Shown: piece by piece, positions 18,376 through 24,718 of the stretch
Layout: each line of letters begins with the position of its first letter
How positions within the stretch are numbered: the first letter of the stretch is position 1
From: an uncultured Bacteroidales bacterium
GTDB taxonomy: Bacteria > Bacteroidota > Bacteroidia > Bacteroidales > P3
Reading direction: 5' to 3'
Length of the DNA: 64,000 nt
Assembly (NCBI GenBank): GCA_910578275.1
Contig: CAJTPR010000008.1
Coordinates: forward strand, 45,457-109,456
Made by a program: the position numbers and the translations under genes
Notes under the pieces: model-generated
Database searches by the model: none
The model's input: the letters and a program-made list of their open reading frames with translations, nothing else
Told to the model about the DNA's origin: nothing

Positions 18376-19476
18376 CTATCTTCCGTCCGCCTTCTCGAAG
18401 GCTTCGGTGGCCTTGGTCTTGCGATGCTTGTTGAAGGCATCCAGGTCCAAGGTAAGGCTTATGAAATTGGGCGATCCCAACCGGTGGAACTTCGAACGCG
18501 AATAACTGATGTTGAATTTGGAAATGCGGAATCCCACACCCCAGGAGAAACCCACCACGCCGGCCTTGGCGGGCATCATCATGTCGCGCGAACGCATGTA
18601 GTTGTACGAAGCCCGTATGTAAAATCCCCTGTAAGGGATGATTTCGAGCCCCACCACGACATGCCTCGCCAGGTTGTCGAAAAAGTCGGCACCGCCGCTC
18701 CGTTTTTTCACTTCGCCCGAAATCAGGTCTTTTTCGGCATAGGGGTCCTCGTAATTCAGCCTCCATTTCTGCAAGTTGGGAAACTCGAAGAAAATACGCA
18801 AAGGCGTGTGGGGGATACGTTGCGAAAGGGCCACCGCCACCTCGAACGGCATGCGCGTGTATCCGTCGCCCGAATAGGATTTGAGCGCGCCGCCCATGTT
18901 GCGCAACAAGAGCGAAACAGCGAACAACCTCGACGTGTTGGCATAGGTGGCGCTCACATCGACGGCCATTCCGAACGCATGATATGCCTCGATGTTCGAA
19001 TAGATCATCTTGAAGTTGGCACCGATCGTGAAATGGCTGTCCAGTTCGCGTCCCCAGCCGACAATCAACGCCACGTCGTTGGCCGAAGCCATACCTGACC
19101 GCTGGTCGTATTCGTCGGTGACGTGGATTTTCCCGTAATTGCCGAATTGAGCATGCACGGCGAAACTCCCCACGTCCTTGAACGTCCGGCTGTAGGAAGC
19201 GAAACCGTAGTTGGTCCCGTTGAAATAATTGACGTAATTGAACGCGAGGTGATTGTGGATTTCGTCCGTGATAAGCGACGGATTGGAAAGGGAAAGCGTG
19301 ATGTCAGCATCGCGGGCGGAAAGGAATTCGGCGCCCATGGCGCCGATCCGTGCCGAATTGGCCATGTCCAGAAAGGTGAACGACGAACGCCCGAATTGCG
19401 CCCGCAAACCGCCCTGAACGCAAAGGAACACCGCAAACGGCAGTATCAGGAGCCGCACCTTCACCTTACCTTCCAT
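18376..19476 (-). CDS. porQ: Type IX secretion system protein PorQ
   Basis: PorQ belongs to the T9SS attachment complex (PorU-PorV-PorQ-PorZ) at the outer membrane. The roughly 366-residue protein has a signal peptide (ILPFAVFLCVQGGLRAQ) and then an outer-membrane beta-barrel of the FadL/PorV type. The opening SSFTFLDMANSARIGAMG and LSLSNPSLI segments are typical of PorQ. Three in-frame Met codons sit at 19485, 19479 and 19476. I took the last because the -7 element ends at 19494, which would put the transcript start only a few bases before 19485. Together with PorP and two T9SS substrates in the window it shows that the organism has a working T9SS. Confidence 0.85.
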   Translation of the reverse strand: MEGKVKVRLLILPFAVFLCVQGGLRAQFGRSSFTFLDMANSARIGAMGAEFLSARDADITLSLSNPSLITDEIHNHLAFNYVNYFNGTNYGFASYSRTFKDVGSFAVHAQFGNYGKIHVTDEYDQRSGMASANDVALIVGWGRELDSHFTIGANFKMIYSNIEAYHAFGMAVDVSATYANTSRLFAVSLLLRNMGGALKSYSGDGYTRMPFEVAVALSQRIPHTPLRIFFEFPNLQKWRLNYEDPYAEKDLISGEVKKRSGGADFFDNLARHVVVGLEIIPYRGFYIRASYNYMRSRDMMMPAKAGVVGFSWGVGFRISKFNISYSRSKFHRLGSPNFISLTLDLDAFNKHRKTKATEAFEKADGR

Positions 19477-19493
19477 CATCGACATAAAGGAGC

Positions 19494-19501
19494 CAAATTT
19501 A
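19494..19501 (-). promoter_or_regulatory. -7 element TAAATTTG for porQ
   Basis: Exact TAnnTTTG on the minus strand, placed so that transcription would start about 12 bases before the third Met of porQ. This argues for the shorter PorQ start. It lies between the RNA methyltransferase stop and porQ. Confidence 0.55.
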
Positions 19502-19510
19502 CGAATAAAA

Positions 19511-20071
19511 TCAAAAGCCTTCCACACGACCCGATTCGAGACGGGCACGTAACGCCTGCCAAAGCACGATGCCGATGGAAACGGATATGTTGAGCGAATG
19601 CTTGGTACCGAACTGGGGGATTTCCACCGCCCCGTGGCAAGCGTCCACCACGTCTTGCGACACGCCCTCGACTTCGTTGCCGAACACGAAGGCGAGCTTT
19701 TGTCCCGTTCCGGGCCTGAGGTCCTGAAGAGGCGTGCTGCCGTGCACCTGTTCGGCGGCATATACCGTATAGCCCTGCTCCGTCAACTCCCTGACGGCTT
19801 GCAGGCTTTCGGAACGGTACTGCCAATCCACGCTCAAGGTCGCCCCCAAGGCGGCCTTTTCCATCTCGCGGTGCGGCGGGACGGCCGTGATGCCGCACAA
19901 GAACAGTTTTTCCACCCTGAACGCGTCGCAGGTGCGGAAACAGGATCCTATGTTCTGCATGCTGCGCACGTTGTCCAACACGACGCAGAGGGGAAATTTC
20001 TCCGATGCCTTGAACCGGGCCGCGTCCATACGGCCCAGTTCCTGCATGGTCTTGAGCTTATGTCCGGACAT
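19511..20071 (-). CDS. SpoU/TrmH family RNA 2'-O-methyltransferase
   Basis: A 186-residue SPOUT (trefoil-knot) methyltransferase without an N-terminal substrate-binding extension. SpoU motifs are present: motif 1 LDNVRSMQNIGSCFRTCDAF (residues 33-52, with Asn and Arg expected in the active site), motif 2 FVFGNEVEGVS (near 128-138) and motif 3 IPQFGTKHSLNISVSIGI (near 151-168). The RNA target (tRNA or rRNA) cannot be decided. The gene starts 12 bases after punA and is likely part of the lpxK-punA run. Confidence 0.88.
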   Translation of the reverse strand: MSGHKLKTMQELGRMDAARFKASEKFPLCVVLDNVRSMQNIGSCFRTCDAFRVEKLFLCGITAVPPHREMEKAALGATLSVDWQYRSESLQAVRELTEQGYTVYAAEQVHGSTPLQDLRPGTGQKLAFVFGNEVEGVSQDVVDACHGAVEIPQFGTKHSLNISVSIGIVLWQALRARLESGRVEGF

Positions 20072-20083
20072 CGTACTGGAATA

Positions 20084-20905
20084 TCAAAGGGTTTCCAAGA
20101 CTTCCTTGACCAGCCTGATGAGCGAGGGAATGGCCTTTTCGACGGCGGCGAGCACTTCTTCATGGCTCACTTCCACGGCCACTTCGCCGCCACCCAGGTC
20201 GGAAATCACCGACAAACCCAACACTTTCATACCCAGATAATTGGCCACGATGGTTTCGGGAACGGTGCTCATGCCTACCGCATCGCCGCCGATGACACGG
20301 AAATAGCGGTATTCGGCGGGCGTCTCGTAGGTGGGACCGGACGTGCCCACGTAAACACCTTGGCGCACCTTGATGCCAAGACGGTCGGCGGTGGCCAGGC
20401 CGTGCCGGAGCAAATCCTTGTCGTAGGCGTTGTGCATGCTGGGAAAACGAGGACCAAAACGTTCGTCGTTAGGCCCCAGCAACGGGTTCGGAAGCAGGTT
20501 TATCTGGTCGTTGATGAACATGATGTCGCCCACCTGGAAGTCCTTGTTCATGCCGCCTGCCGCGTTCGATACCAAAAGCGTCTTCACGCCCAAGGCTTGC
20601 ATGACATAGACGGGAAAAGTGACTTCCTGCATGGAATAACCTTCGTAATAATGGAAACGGCCTTGCATCACCACCACTTTCCTGCCGTTGCCCAGACGCC
20701 CGAAAAGCAGTTGACCCTTATGACCCGAGACGGTCGAAACGGGGAAATGCGGAATATCCTTGTACGACACGGTTTTTTCCACTTTCAACTCGTCAATCAG
20801 CCCGCCGAGGCCCGAACCGAGAATCACGCCGATCTCAGGTTCGTATCGATCGGTTTCCTTGTTGATACAAGCGGCTGTTTCTTTGATTTTTTCAAACAGG
20901 TCCAT
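20084..20905 (-). CDS. punA: Purine-nucleoside phosphorylase (trimeric type)
   Basis: Phosphorolysis of inosine and guanosine to the free base and ribose 1-phosphate in purine salvage. The 273-residue protein carries the family motifs GVILGSGLGG (near 26), VSGHKGQLLFG (near 60), MQGRFHYYEGY (near 80), VSNAAGGMN (near 112) and GTSGPTYETPAE (near 187, part of the active site), plus VGMSTVPE with the substrate-contact Met. The length is normal for the trimeric class. It begins 7 bases after the lpxK stop. Confidence 0.93.
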   Translation of the reverse strand: MDLFEKIKETAACINKETDRYEPEIGVILGSGLGGLIDELKVEKTVSYKDIPHFPVSTVSGHKGQLLFGRLGNGRKVVVMQGRFHYYEGYSMQEVTFPVYVMQALGVKTLLVSNAAGGMNKDFQVGDIMFINDQINLLPNPLLGPNDERFGPRFPSMHNAYDKDLLRHGLATADRLGIKVRQGVYVGTSGPTYETPAEYRYFRVIGGDAVGMSTVPETIVANYLGMKVLGLSVISDLGGGEVAVEVSHEEVLAAVEKAIPSLIRLVKEVLETL

Positions 20906-20912
20906 AATGCTT

Positions 20913-21986
20913 CTATTTAAATTTTTCGTATGATTCCACGAATTGCAAAATCTGCCTGTCGAACTTCCCTCCCTCGTCGAAAAGGAACTTCATGCGGATA
21001 GGCAGGACGTTCACCGGCCATCCGTCCAAGGCCTGCATGGCCGGATTACGGAAAAGCCGGGCACGGTCTTTCTCGGTGGTAAGCAAAGTTACCTCTTTTT
21101 TCCGCTCCGAAGCCTGCCGGCAGGCTTCGGCCACGGACTGCAGATCTTTTCGCGTATAGGCATGATGATCTCCGAAACGGAAATGCCGCAAGACATGGAA
21201 GCCTTGCGCGCGCAAATGTCTTTCCAAGGATTCGGGACGGGCGATGCCGGTAAAAAGCACGATGTCCTTGGAAAAGTCCGCCTTTTCGTATTCGATGCGG
21301 CTGAAATAGACCTGTTGGTGCGGCAAAGGCCTGCAAGCGGCCAGAAACCGCCGTCTTTCCGGTTCGCCCAGGTCTTCCGGACATTTGGTGACCACGATGA
21401 TACGGGCGCGTGCGGCCTGCCGTCTTCCCTCGCGCAAATTGCCCCAAGGCAGCAGATGGTCGTTGAAATAAGGCTTGTCGTATTCGGTAAGCAATATGTC
21501 GAGACCCGCCCGGACGGCACGGTGCTGGAAGGCATCGTCCAGCACCACCAGGTCGCATTCGGGACGAAGCCGTTTGAGACGGGCGATACCCTGCGCCCGC
21601 CCCGCAGCCAGATACAACGAGAATCCGTGCGGAAGGCCTTGACCGAACTTGGAAAGATATTGCATGGGTTCGTCGCCTATCTGCGAGGCGTCCATGCCTT
21701 CTTCGGCCAAAAAATCATGTCCGGTGGCACGGCCGTAGCCCCGGCTTACCACGCCTACGTGAAAAAACGGGGACAGCAAGCGCACCAGGTATTCGGTGGC
21801 GGGCGTCTTGCCGCTTCCCCCGGCACAGAGATTGCCTACGCAGATGACGGGAAACGGGAAACGGGTCGAAGGGAGGCGGCCGCTGTCATACATCTTGTTG
21901 CGCACGCTGGTTCCCAACGCGTAGAAGGGCGTGAACGGAGCACCGAGGAAATGCAGCAGACGTGCATGGTTTTCTATGAACGGCAT
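20913..21986 (-). CDS. lpxK: Tetraacyldisaccharide 4'-kinase
   Basis: Adds the 4'-phosphate to the lipid A precursor at the inner-membrane face. The 357-residue protein opens MPFIENHARLLHFLGAPFTP, with a short membrane-associated N-terminal helix. The P-loop is AGGSGKTP at residues 55-62 and the DDAFQHR motif lies at 150-156, both diagnostic for LpxK. An in-frame upstream Met (22022) would extend the protein through a terminator-like hairpin, so I prefer 21986. It starts the minus-strand run that continues with punA and the RNA methyltransferase. Confidence 0.93.
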   Translation of the reverse strand: MPFIENHARLLHFLGAPFTPFYALGTSVRNKMYDSGRLPSTRFPFPVICVGNLCAGGSGKTPATEYLVRLLSPFFHVGVVSRGYGRATGHDFLAEEGMDASQIGDEPMQYLSKFGQGLPHGFSLYLAAGRAQGIARLKRLRPECDLVVLDDAFQHRAVRAGLDILLTEYDKPYFNDHLLPWGNLREGRRQAARARIIVVTKCPEDLGEPERRRFLAACRPLPHQQVYFSRIEYEKADFSKDIVLFTGIARPESLERHLRAQGFHVLRHFRFGDHHAYTRKDLQSVAEACRQASERKKEVTLLTTEKDRARLFRNPAMQALDGWPVNVLPIRMKFLFDEGGKFDRQILQFVESYEKFK

Positions 21987-22003
21987 GATCTCTTTTTTGC
22001 TTG

Positions 22004-22034
22004 AAAAACCCCTTGCAAACACGTTGCAGGGGGT
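22004..22034 (-). promoter_or_regulatory. Terminator-like hairpin in the lpxK leader (possible attenuator)
   Basis: On the minus strand CCCCTGCAA and TTGCAAGGGG form a near-perfect stem (one bulge) with a five-base loop, followed at once by TTTTTC. It lies between the likely lpxK transcript start (about 22037) and the lpxK ATG. No minus-strand gene lies upstream for it to end. It could be an attenuator of lpxK. Confidence 0.45.
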
Positions 22035-22042
22035 ACGAACAG

Positions 22043-22050
22043 CGAAGTTA
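22043..22050 (-). promoter_or_regulatory. Variant -7 element TAACTTCG for lpxK
   Basis: One mismatch to TAnnTTTG (TTCG). The same octamer occurs before rplY and rpe. It would put transcription just upstream of the leader hairpin. Confidence 0.4.
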
Positions 22051-22064
22051 ATTAAAAAATGGCC

Positions 22065-22094
22065 TTGTCACTCATTGCAAAAATGTTACTTTTG
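22065..22094 (+). promoter_or_regulatory. Full promoter (TTG, 19 bases, TACTTTTG) for the DUF2795 gene
   Basis: TTG at 22065-22067 and TACTTTTG at 22087-22094 are spaced by 19 bases, a complete match to the Bacteroidetes -33/-7 promoter. The gene ATG follows 22 bases later. Confidence 0.65.
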
Positions 22095-22116
22095 CAAAAA
22101 AATTCAGGGAGGTACT

Positions 22117-22338
22117 ATGTACTGGACGTTAGAAATGGCCTCGAAATTGGAAGATGCCCCTTGGCCCGCATCGAAATCGGAACTCATCGACTACGCGCAA
22201 CGCTCGGGTCTTCCGCAAGAAATACTCGAAAACCTGGAAGAACTGGAAGACGAAGGCATCGCTTACGACAGCATAGAGGAAATCTGGCCCGACTATCCCT
22301 CCAAGGAGGATTTCTTCTTCCACGAAGACGAGTATTAG
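22117..22338 (+). CDS. DUF2795 family small acidic protein
   Basis: A 73-residue very acidic protein starting MYWTLEMASKLEDAPWP. The repeated LIDYAQRSGLPQEILENL pattern matches the small DUF2795 domain found widely in bacteria. Function is unknown. Unusually for this window it has a Shine-Dalgarno-like GGGAGG (22108-22112 region) a few bases before the ATG, a complete promoter and its own terminator. It is thus a single-gene unit and may be highly expressed. Confidence 0.85.
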   Translation: MYWTLEMASKLEDAPWPASKSELIDYAQRSGLPQEILENLEELEDEGIAYDSIEEIWPDYPSKEDFFFHEDEY

Positions 22339-22370
22339 CAGGCAAGGCTTCCTGCTGATTCTTTCAAGGC

Positions 22371-22410
22371 AGCGATACGGAGAACCATGTTTCCGTATCG
22401 CTTTCTTTTT
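22371..22410 (+). terminator. Terminator after the DUF2795 gene
   Basis: Ten-bp stem AGCGATACGG (22371-22380) with CCGTATCGCT (22393-22402), followed by TTCTTTTT. A weaker hairpin AGCAGG...CCTGCT lies just before it (22338-22357). Confidence 0.8.
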
Positions 22411-22468
22411 GTATCCGAACAGGTACTTTCTGAAAAGCGCTTTTACATGTCGTGCCGTTTCCGGGAAA

Positions 22469-22500
22469 GAATCCGATTGAAAAAGAATCCGATTGAAAAA
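22469..22500. repeat. Two tandem copies of a 16-base unit in a noncoding stretch
   Basis: GAATCCGATTGAAAAA occurs twice head to tail. It sits in the 320-base gap between the DUF2795 gene and rplY, which holds terminators and this repeat but no gene I can support. The second copy's A-run becomes the U-run of the minus-strand hairpin just to its right, so the duplication may have created or doubled a termination site. Confidence 0.7.
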
Positions 22501-22522
22501 GAGGCCGCCATCCAAGGCGGCC
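22495..22522 (-). terminator. Second minus-strand terminator downstream of rplY
   Basis: GGCCGCC (22503-22509) and GGCGGCC (22516-22522) form a 7-bp GC stem. On the minus strand it is followed by TCTTTTTC. It backs up the stronger terminator at 22594-22636. Confidence 0.5.
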
Positions 22523-22593
22523 AGGAAACAGGAAAAACGGAAAACGGAAAATCCGCCCGCTGAAAATTCCAGCCGGAAACCGGCGGCATGGTA

Positions 22594-22636
22594 GAAAAAA
22601 GAGAGCGCCGCCGCGAAAATTCGCGACGGCGCTCTT
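22594..22636 (-). terminator. Terminator of rplY
   Basis: On the minus strand AAGAGCGCCGTCGCGAA pairs with TTCGCGGCGGCGCTCT (one mismatch) and runs into TTTTTT. It lies 23 bases past the rplY stop. Confidence 0.8.
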
Positions 22637-22658
22637 CACGTCCGGTTCCGGAACAAGA

Positions 22659-23249
22659 TTATTTCGCGGCTTCTGCGGATTCGGCAGCAGAGGCGGCGGC
22701 AACCGCGTTGCGCGTGGCCTTGATCGTAACCACCGCGGCGGTCATGTCTTCCATGATCTTGAACTTGTCGCTGCAAAGATCCTTTACTTTCACTTCGTCG
22801 GCAATGTCCAAATCGGTGATGTCGACCTTGATGTTTTCCGGCATATCGGCGGGCAAGGCGCGCAAACGCAGACGACGCATGCGTTTGAGCAATTTTCCAC
22901 CTTTGAGGACGCCCACCGAGTTGCCCGTGACTACCAAAGGCACGGCCATGGAAATGGGACGGTCGGCACGCAATTCCAGAAAATCGACGTGCATGAGGCT
23001 GTCGGTAACCTTGTGGAACTGGACTTCCTGGGGAATAGCCTTGACTTTCTGTCCGTCGATATCCAATTCGACGAAGCAGATTTCGGGTTTGTTGAACAAT
23101 TCGATCAACGCCTTGGCGTCGGAACAGAAGCGGATTTCCTTTTCGCCGCCGTACACCACGCAGGGAACCTTGCCCTGCAAACGAAGATCACGCGCATCCT
23201 TTTTCCCTACGTTCTCCCGGAGAGAACCGCTCATAGATACTGTTTTCAT
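22659..23249 (-). CDS. rplY: 50S ribosomal protein L25 / general stress protein Ctc
   Basis: Binds 5S rRNA in the large subunit. The 196-residue protein is the long (Ctc/TL5) form: an N-terminal L25 domain (about 1-95; RENVGKKDARDLR and GKVPCVVYGG) and a C-terminal beta domain (about 96-180; VPLVVTGNSVGVLKGG). An Ala-rich tail (AAASAAESAEAAK) is typical of Bacteroidota. It has its own terminators downstream and a promoter that overlaps the prs terminator upstream. Confidence 0.93.
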   Translation of the reverse strand: MKTVSMSGSLRENVGKKDARDLRLQGKVPCVVYGGEKEIRFCSDAKALIELFNKPEICFVELDIDGQKVKAIPQEVQFHKVTDSLMHVDFLELRADRPISMAVPLVVTGNSVGVLKGGKLLKRMRRLRLRALPADMPENIKVDITDLDIADEVKVKDLCSDKFKIMEDMTAAVVTIKATRNAVAAASAAESAEAAK

Positions 23250-23273
23250 GATTTCACGTATTGTTTTGTTTAT

Positions 23274-23315
23274 AAAAAGCCCTTGCCTCCTTCCGGAAAC
23301 AAGGGCGCGAAGTTA
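23274..23315 (-). promoter_or_regulatory. prs terminator overlapping the rplY promoter
   Basis: On the minus strand GCCCTTG...CAAGGGC forms a stem followed by TTTTTAT, ending prs. The variant -7 element TAACTTCG (23308-23315) lies right before it, so an rplY transcript would start inside the first arm of the stem (about 23302). The hairpin would then not form in rplY mRNA. This allows one site to stop prs and start rplY. Confidence 0.5.
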
Positions 23316-23332
23316 ACAATTTATAGGCAATC

Positions 23333-24271
23333 CTACAACGTGTACAAGTCGGATATGCTTTCGTACGATTCGATGCGGTGAATCACGTCCGCCAACAACT
23401 TGGCCACCGAAATGACCGTGATCTTGTCGGAAGGACGGCTGGTGGGAATGGTGTCGCTGACGATCAATTCGGTGAGGTTCGATTTTTCGATGCGGTCGAT
23501 GGCATTGCCCGAAAGGACGGGGTGCGTGACTACCGCGCGGACGCTCTTCGCCCCGTTTTCCAGGATAAGGTCGGCGGCTTTCATCATCGTGTTGCCGGTG
23601 TCCAGGATGTCGTCCAAGAGCACCACGTTGCGGCCTTCCACGTCGCCGATGAGTTCCATGCGGTCGACCACGTTGGGTTTGCTGCGCTGCTTGTAGCAGA
23701 TGGCGAAACCCGTGCCGAATATCTTGGCATACATGCTCGCCCGGCGCGTGCCGCCCGTATCGGGAGAGGCGAACATGAGATTGTCCAGGTTGAGGGTGCG
23801 CAGGTAAGGCGCGAACACCGACGAAGCATAGAGGTGGTCTACCGGCGTTTCGAAGAAACCCTGGATCTGGTCGGCATGCAGGTCGATGGTGATGATGCGG
23901 GAAACGCCGGCGGCCATGAGCAGGTTGGCCACCAACTTGGAGGTAATGGGCACACGGGGCTTGTCCTTGCGGTCCTGACGGGCACAACCGAAATACGGAA
24001 TCACCGCAATGATGCTGCGTGCCGAAGCCCGTTTGGCGGCATCGACCATCAACAGCAACTCGAACAGATTGTCGGAAGGCGCAAAGGTGGACTGCACGAT
24101 AAACACATCGTTGCCACGGACATTTTCCTCATAAGACGGCCTGAATTCCCCGTCCGAGAAAATAGCCACGTCCGACTGTCCGAGCGGCGCCCCGTATTCT
24201 TTCGCGATCTTATCGGCCAGATAACGGGTGGCACGACACGAAAAGATTTTAACCTGCGGTTTATTTTCCAT
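23333..24271 (-). CDS. prs: Ribose-phosphate pyrophosphokinase (PRPP synthetase)
   Basis: Makes PRPP from ribose 5-phosphate and ATP, feeding PyrE, NadB-linked NAD synthesis and purine salvage in this window. The 312-residue protein starts MENKPQVKIFSC and has the flexible-loop/ATP site region GEFRPSYEENVRG (near 36-48), the catalytic region GCARQDRKDKPRVPI (near 94-108), HADQIQGFF (near 130) and the PRPP-binding VVLLDDILDTGNTM (near 214-227). The length is normal. An upstream in-frame extension exists but lacks family sequence. A TTCG-type -7 element lies 49 bases upstream. Confidence 0.95.
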   Translation of the reverse strand: MENKPQVKIFSCRATRYLADKIAKEYGAPLGQSDVAIFSDGEFRPSYEENVRGNDVFIVQSTFAPSDNLFELLLMVDAAKRASARSIIAVIPYFGCARQDRKDKPRVPITSKLVANLLMAAGVSRIITIDLHADQIQGFFETPVDHLYASSVFAPYLRTLNLDNLMFASPDTGGTRRASMYAKIFGTGFAICYKQRSKPNVVDRMELIGDVEGRNVVLLDDILDTGNTMMKAADLILENGAKSVRAVVTHPVLSGNAIDRIEKSNLTELIVSDTIPTSRPSDKITVISVAKLLADVIHRIESYESISDLYTL

Positions 24272-24319
24272 AATGTATTTGGGTTTGAGGGTTTTCCATC
24301 GGGGGCCAAGATTCCACCG

Positions 24320-24327
24320 CGAAAGTA
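24320..24327 (-). promoter_or_regulatory. Variant -7 element TACTTTCG for prs
   Basis: TAnnTTCG form, 49 bases before the prs start, in the 447-base divergent region between prs and nadB. Confidence 0.4.
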
Positions 24328-24583
24328 CTTTTTTTCCATTTCGCTTGCAAATGGAATTATGAACAGGTCCTGCACCATGAAACCCGGCACGGGAAACCGC
24401 CGCGAAACGATTGCCCGGAACGCCTACGACCCTTGCGTGCATCAAAACCATCTCGTGTTTTTACAATATCCGTCAACCGGTTATTAAAAACAAAGGACCG
24501 GAAAGGAATCAGGACATGGGGCGTCATGCTTTCCATTATCCGGGATAATCCTGCTTTCTTGCGATTAAAAAACCTGTCATTCC

Positions 24584-24628
24584 GCGGTGCGGCCGCTTCA
24601 AGAATTTGAAGCGGCCGCACCGCTTTTT
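24584..24628 (+). terminator. Perfect 18-bp hairpin with T-run, no obvious parent gene
   Basis: The left arm (24584-24601, starting GCGGTGCGGCCGC) is the exact reverse complement of the right arm (24606-24623). The loop is GAAT and TTTTT follows at 24624. It is the strongest terminator-like structure in the window, yet the only gene on its left is prs on the other strand. It could end a small RNA, insulate nadB, or be a palindromic repeat. Confidence 0.7.
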
Positions 24629-24662
24629 ACGCGTCCGGGAAAACAAAAAGCGGGAATTTGCG

Positions 24663-24670
24663 TAAATTCG
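24663..24670 (+). promoter_or_regulatory. Variant -7 element TAAATTCG for nadB
   Basis: TAnnTTCG form 48 bases before the nadB ATG and just after the strong hairpin, so a nadB transcript would start downstream of the terminator. Confidence 0.4.
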
Positions 24671-24718
24671 CATCTTATGCCGTCCGCCGCGGCAAGCGAC
24701 GGAAAACAACCATCGAAG

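Larger units (their letters stand above)
24328..24718. other. Noncoding divergent region between prs and nadB
   Basis: About 390 bases with no gene I can support on either strand and no tRNA-like cloverleaf. It holds a weak inverted repeat CCGGT...ACCGG (24478-24502), a very strong hairpin with a T-run (24584-24628) and a possible nadB promoter (24663-24670). Short reading frames here have no recognisable protein pattern. A small RNA upstream of the hairpin on the plus strand is possible. Confidence 0.5.

Noticed and set aside
24328..24718. Possible tRNA or small gene between prs and nadB.
   Set aside because: No cloverleaf, no GGTTCGAATCC-type arm and no reading frame with a recognisable pattern. 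Only the hairpin and the possible promoters are supportable.
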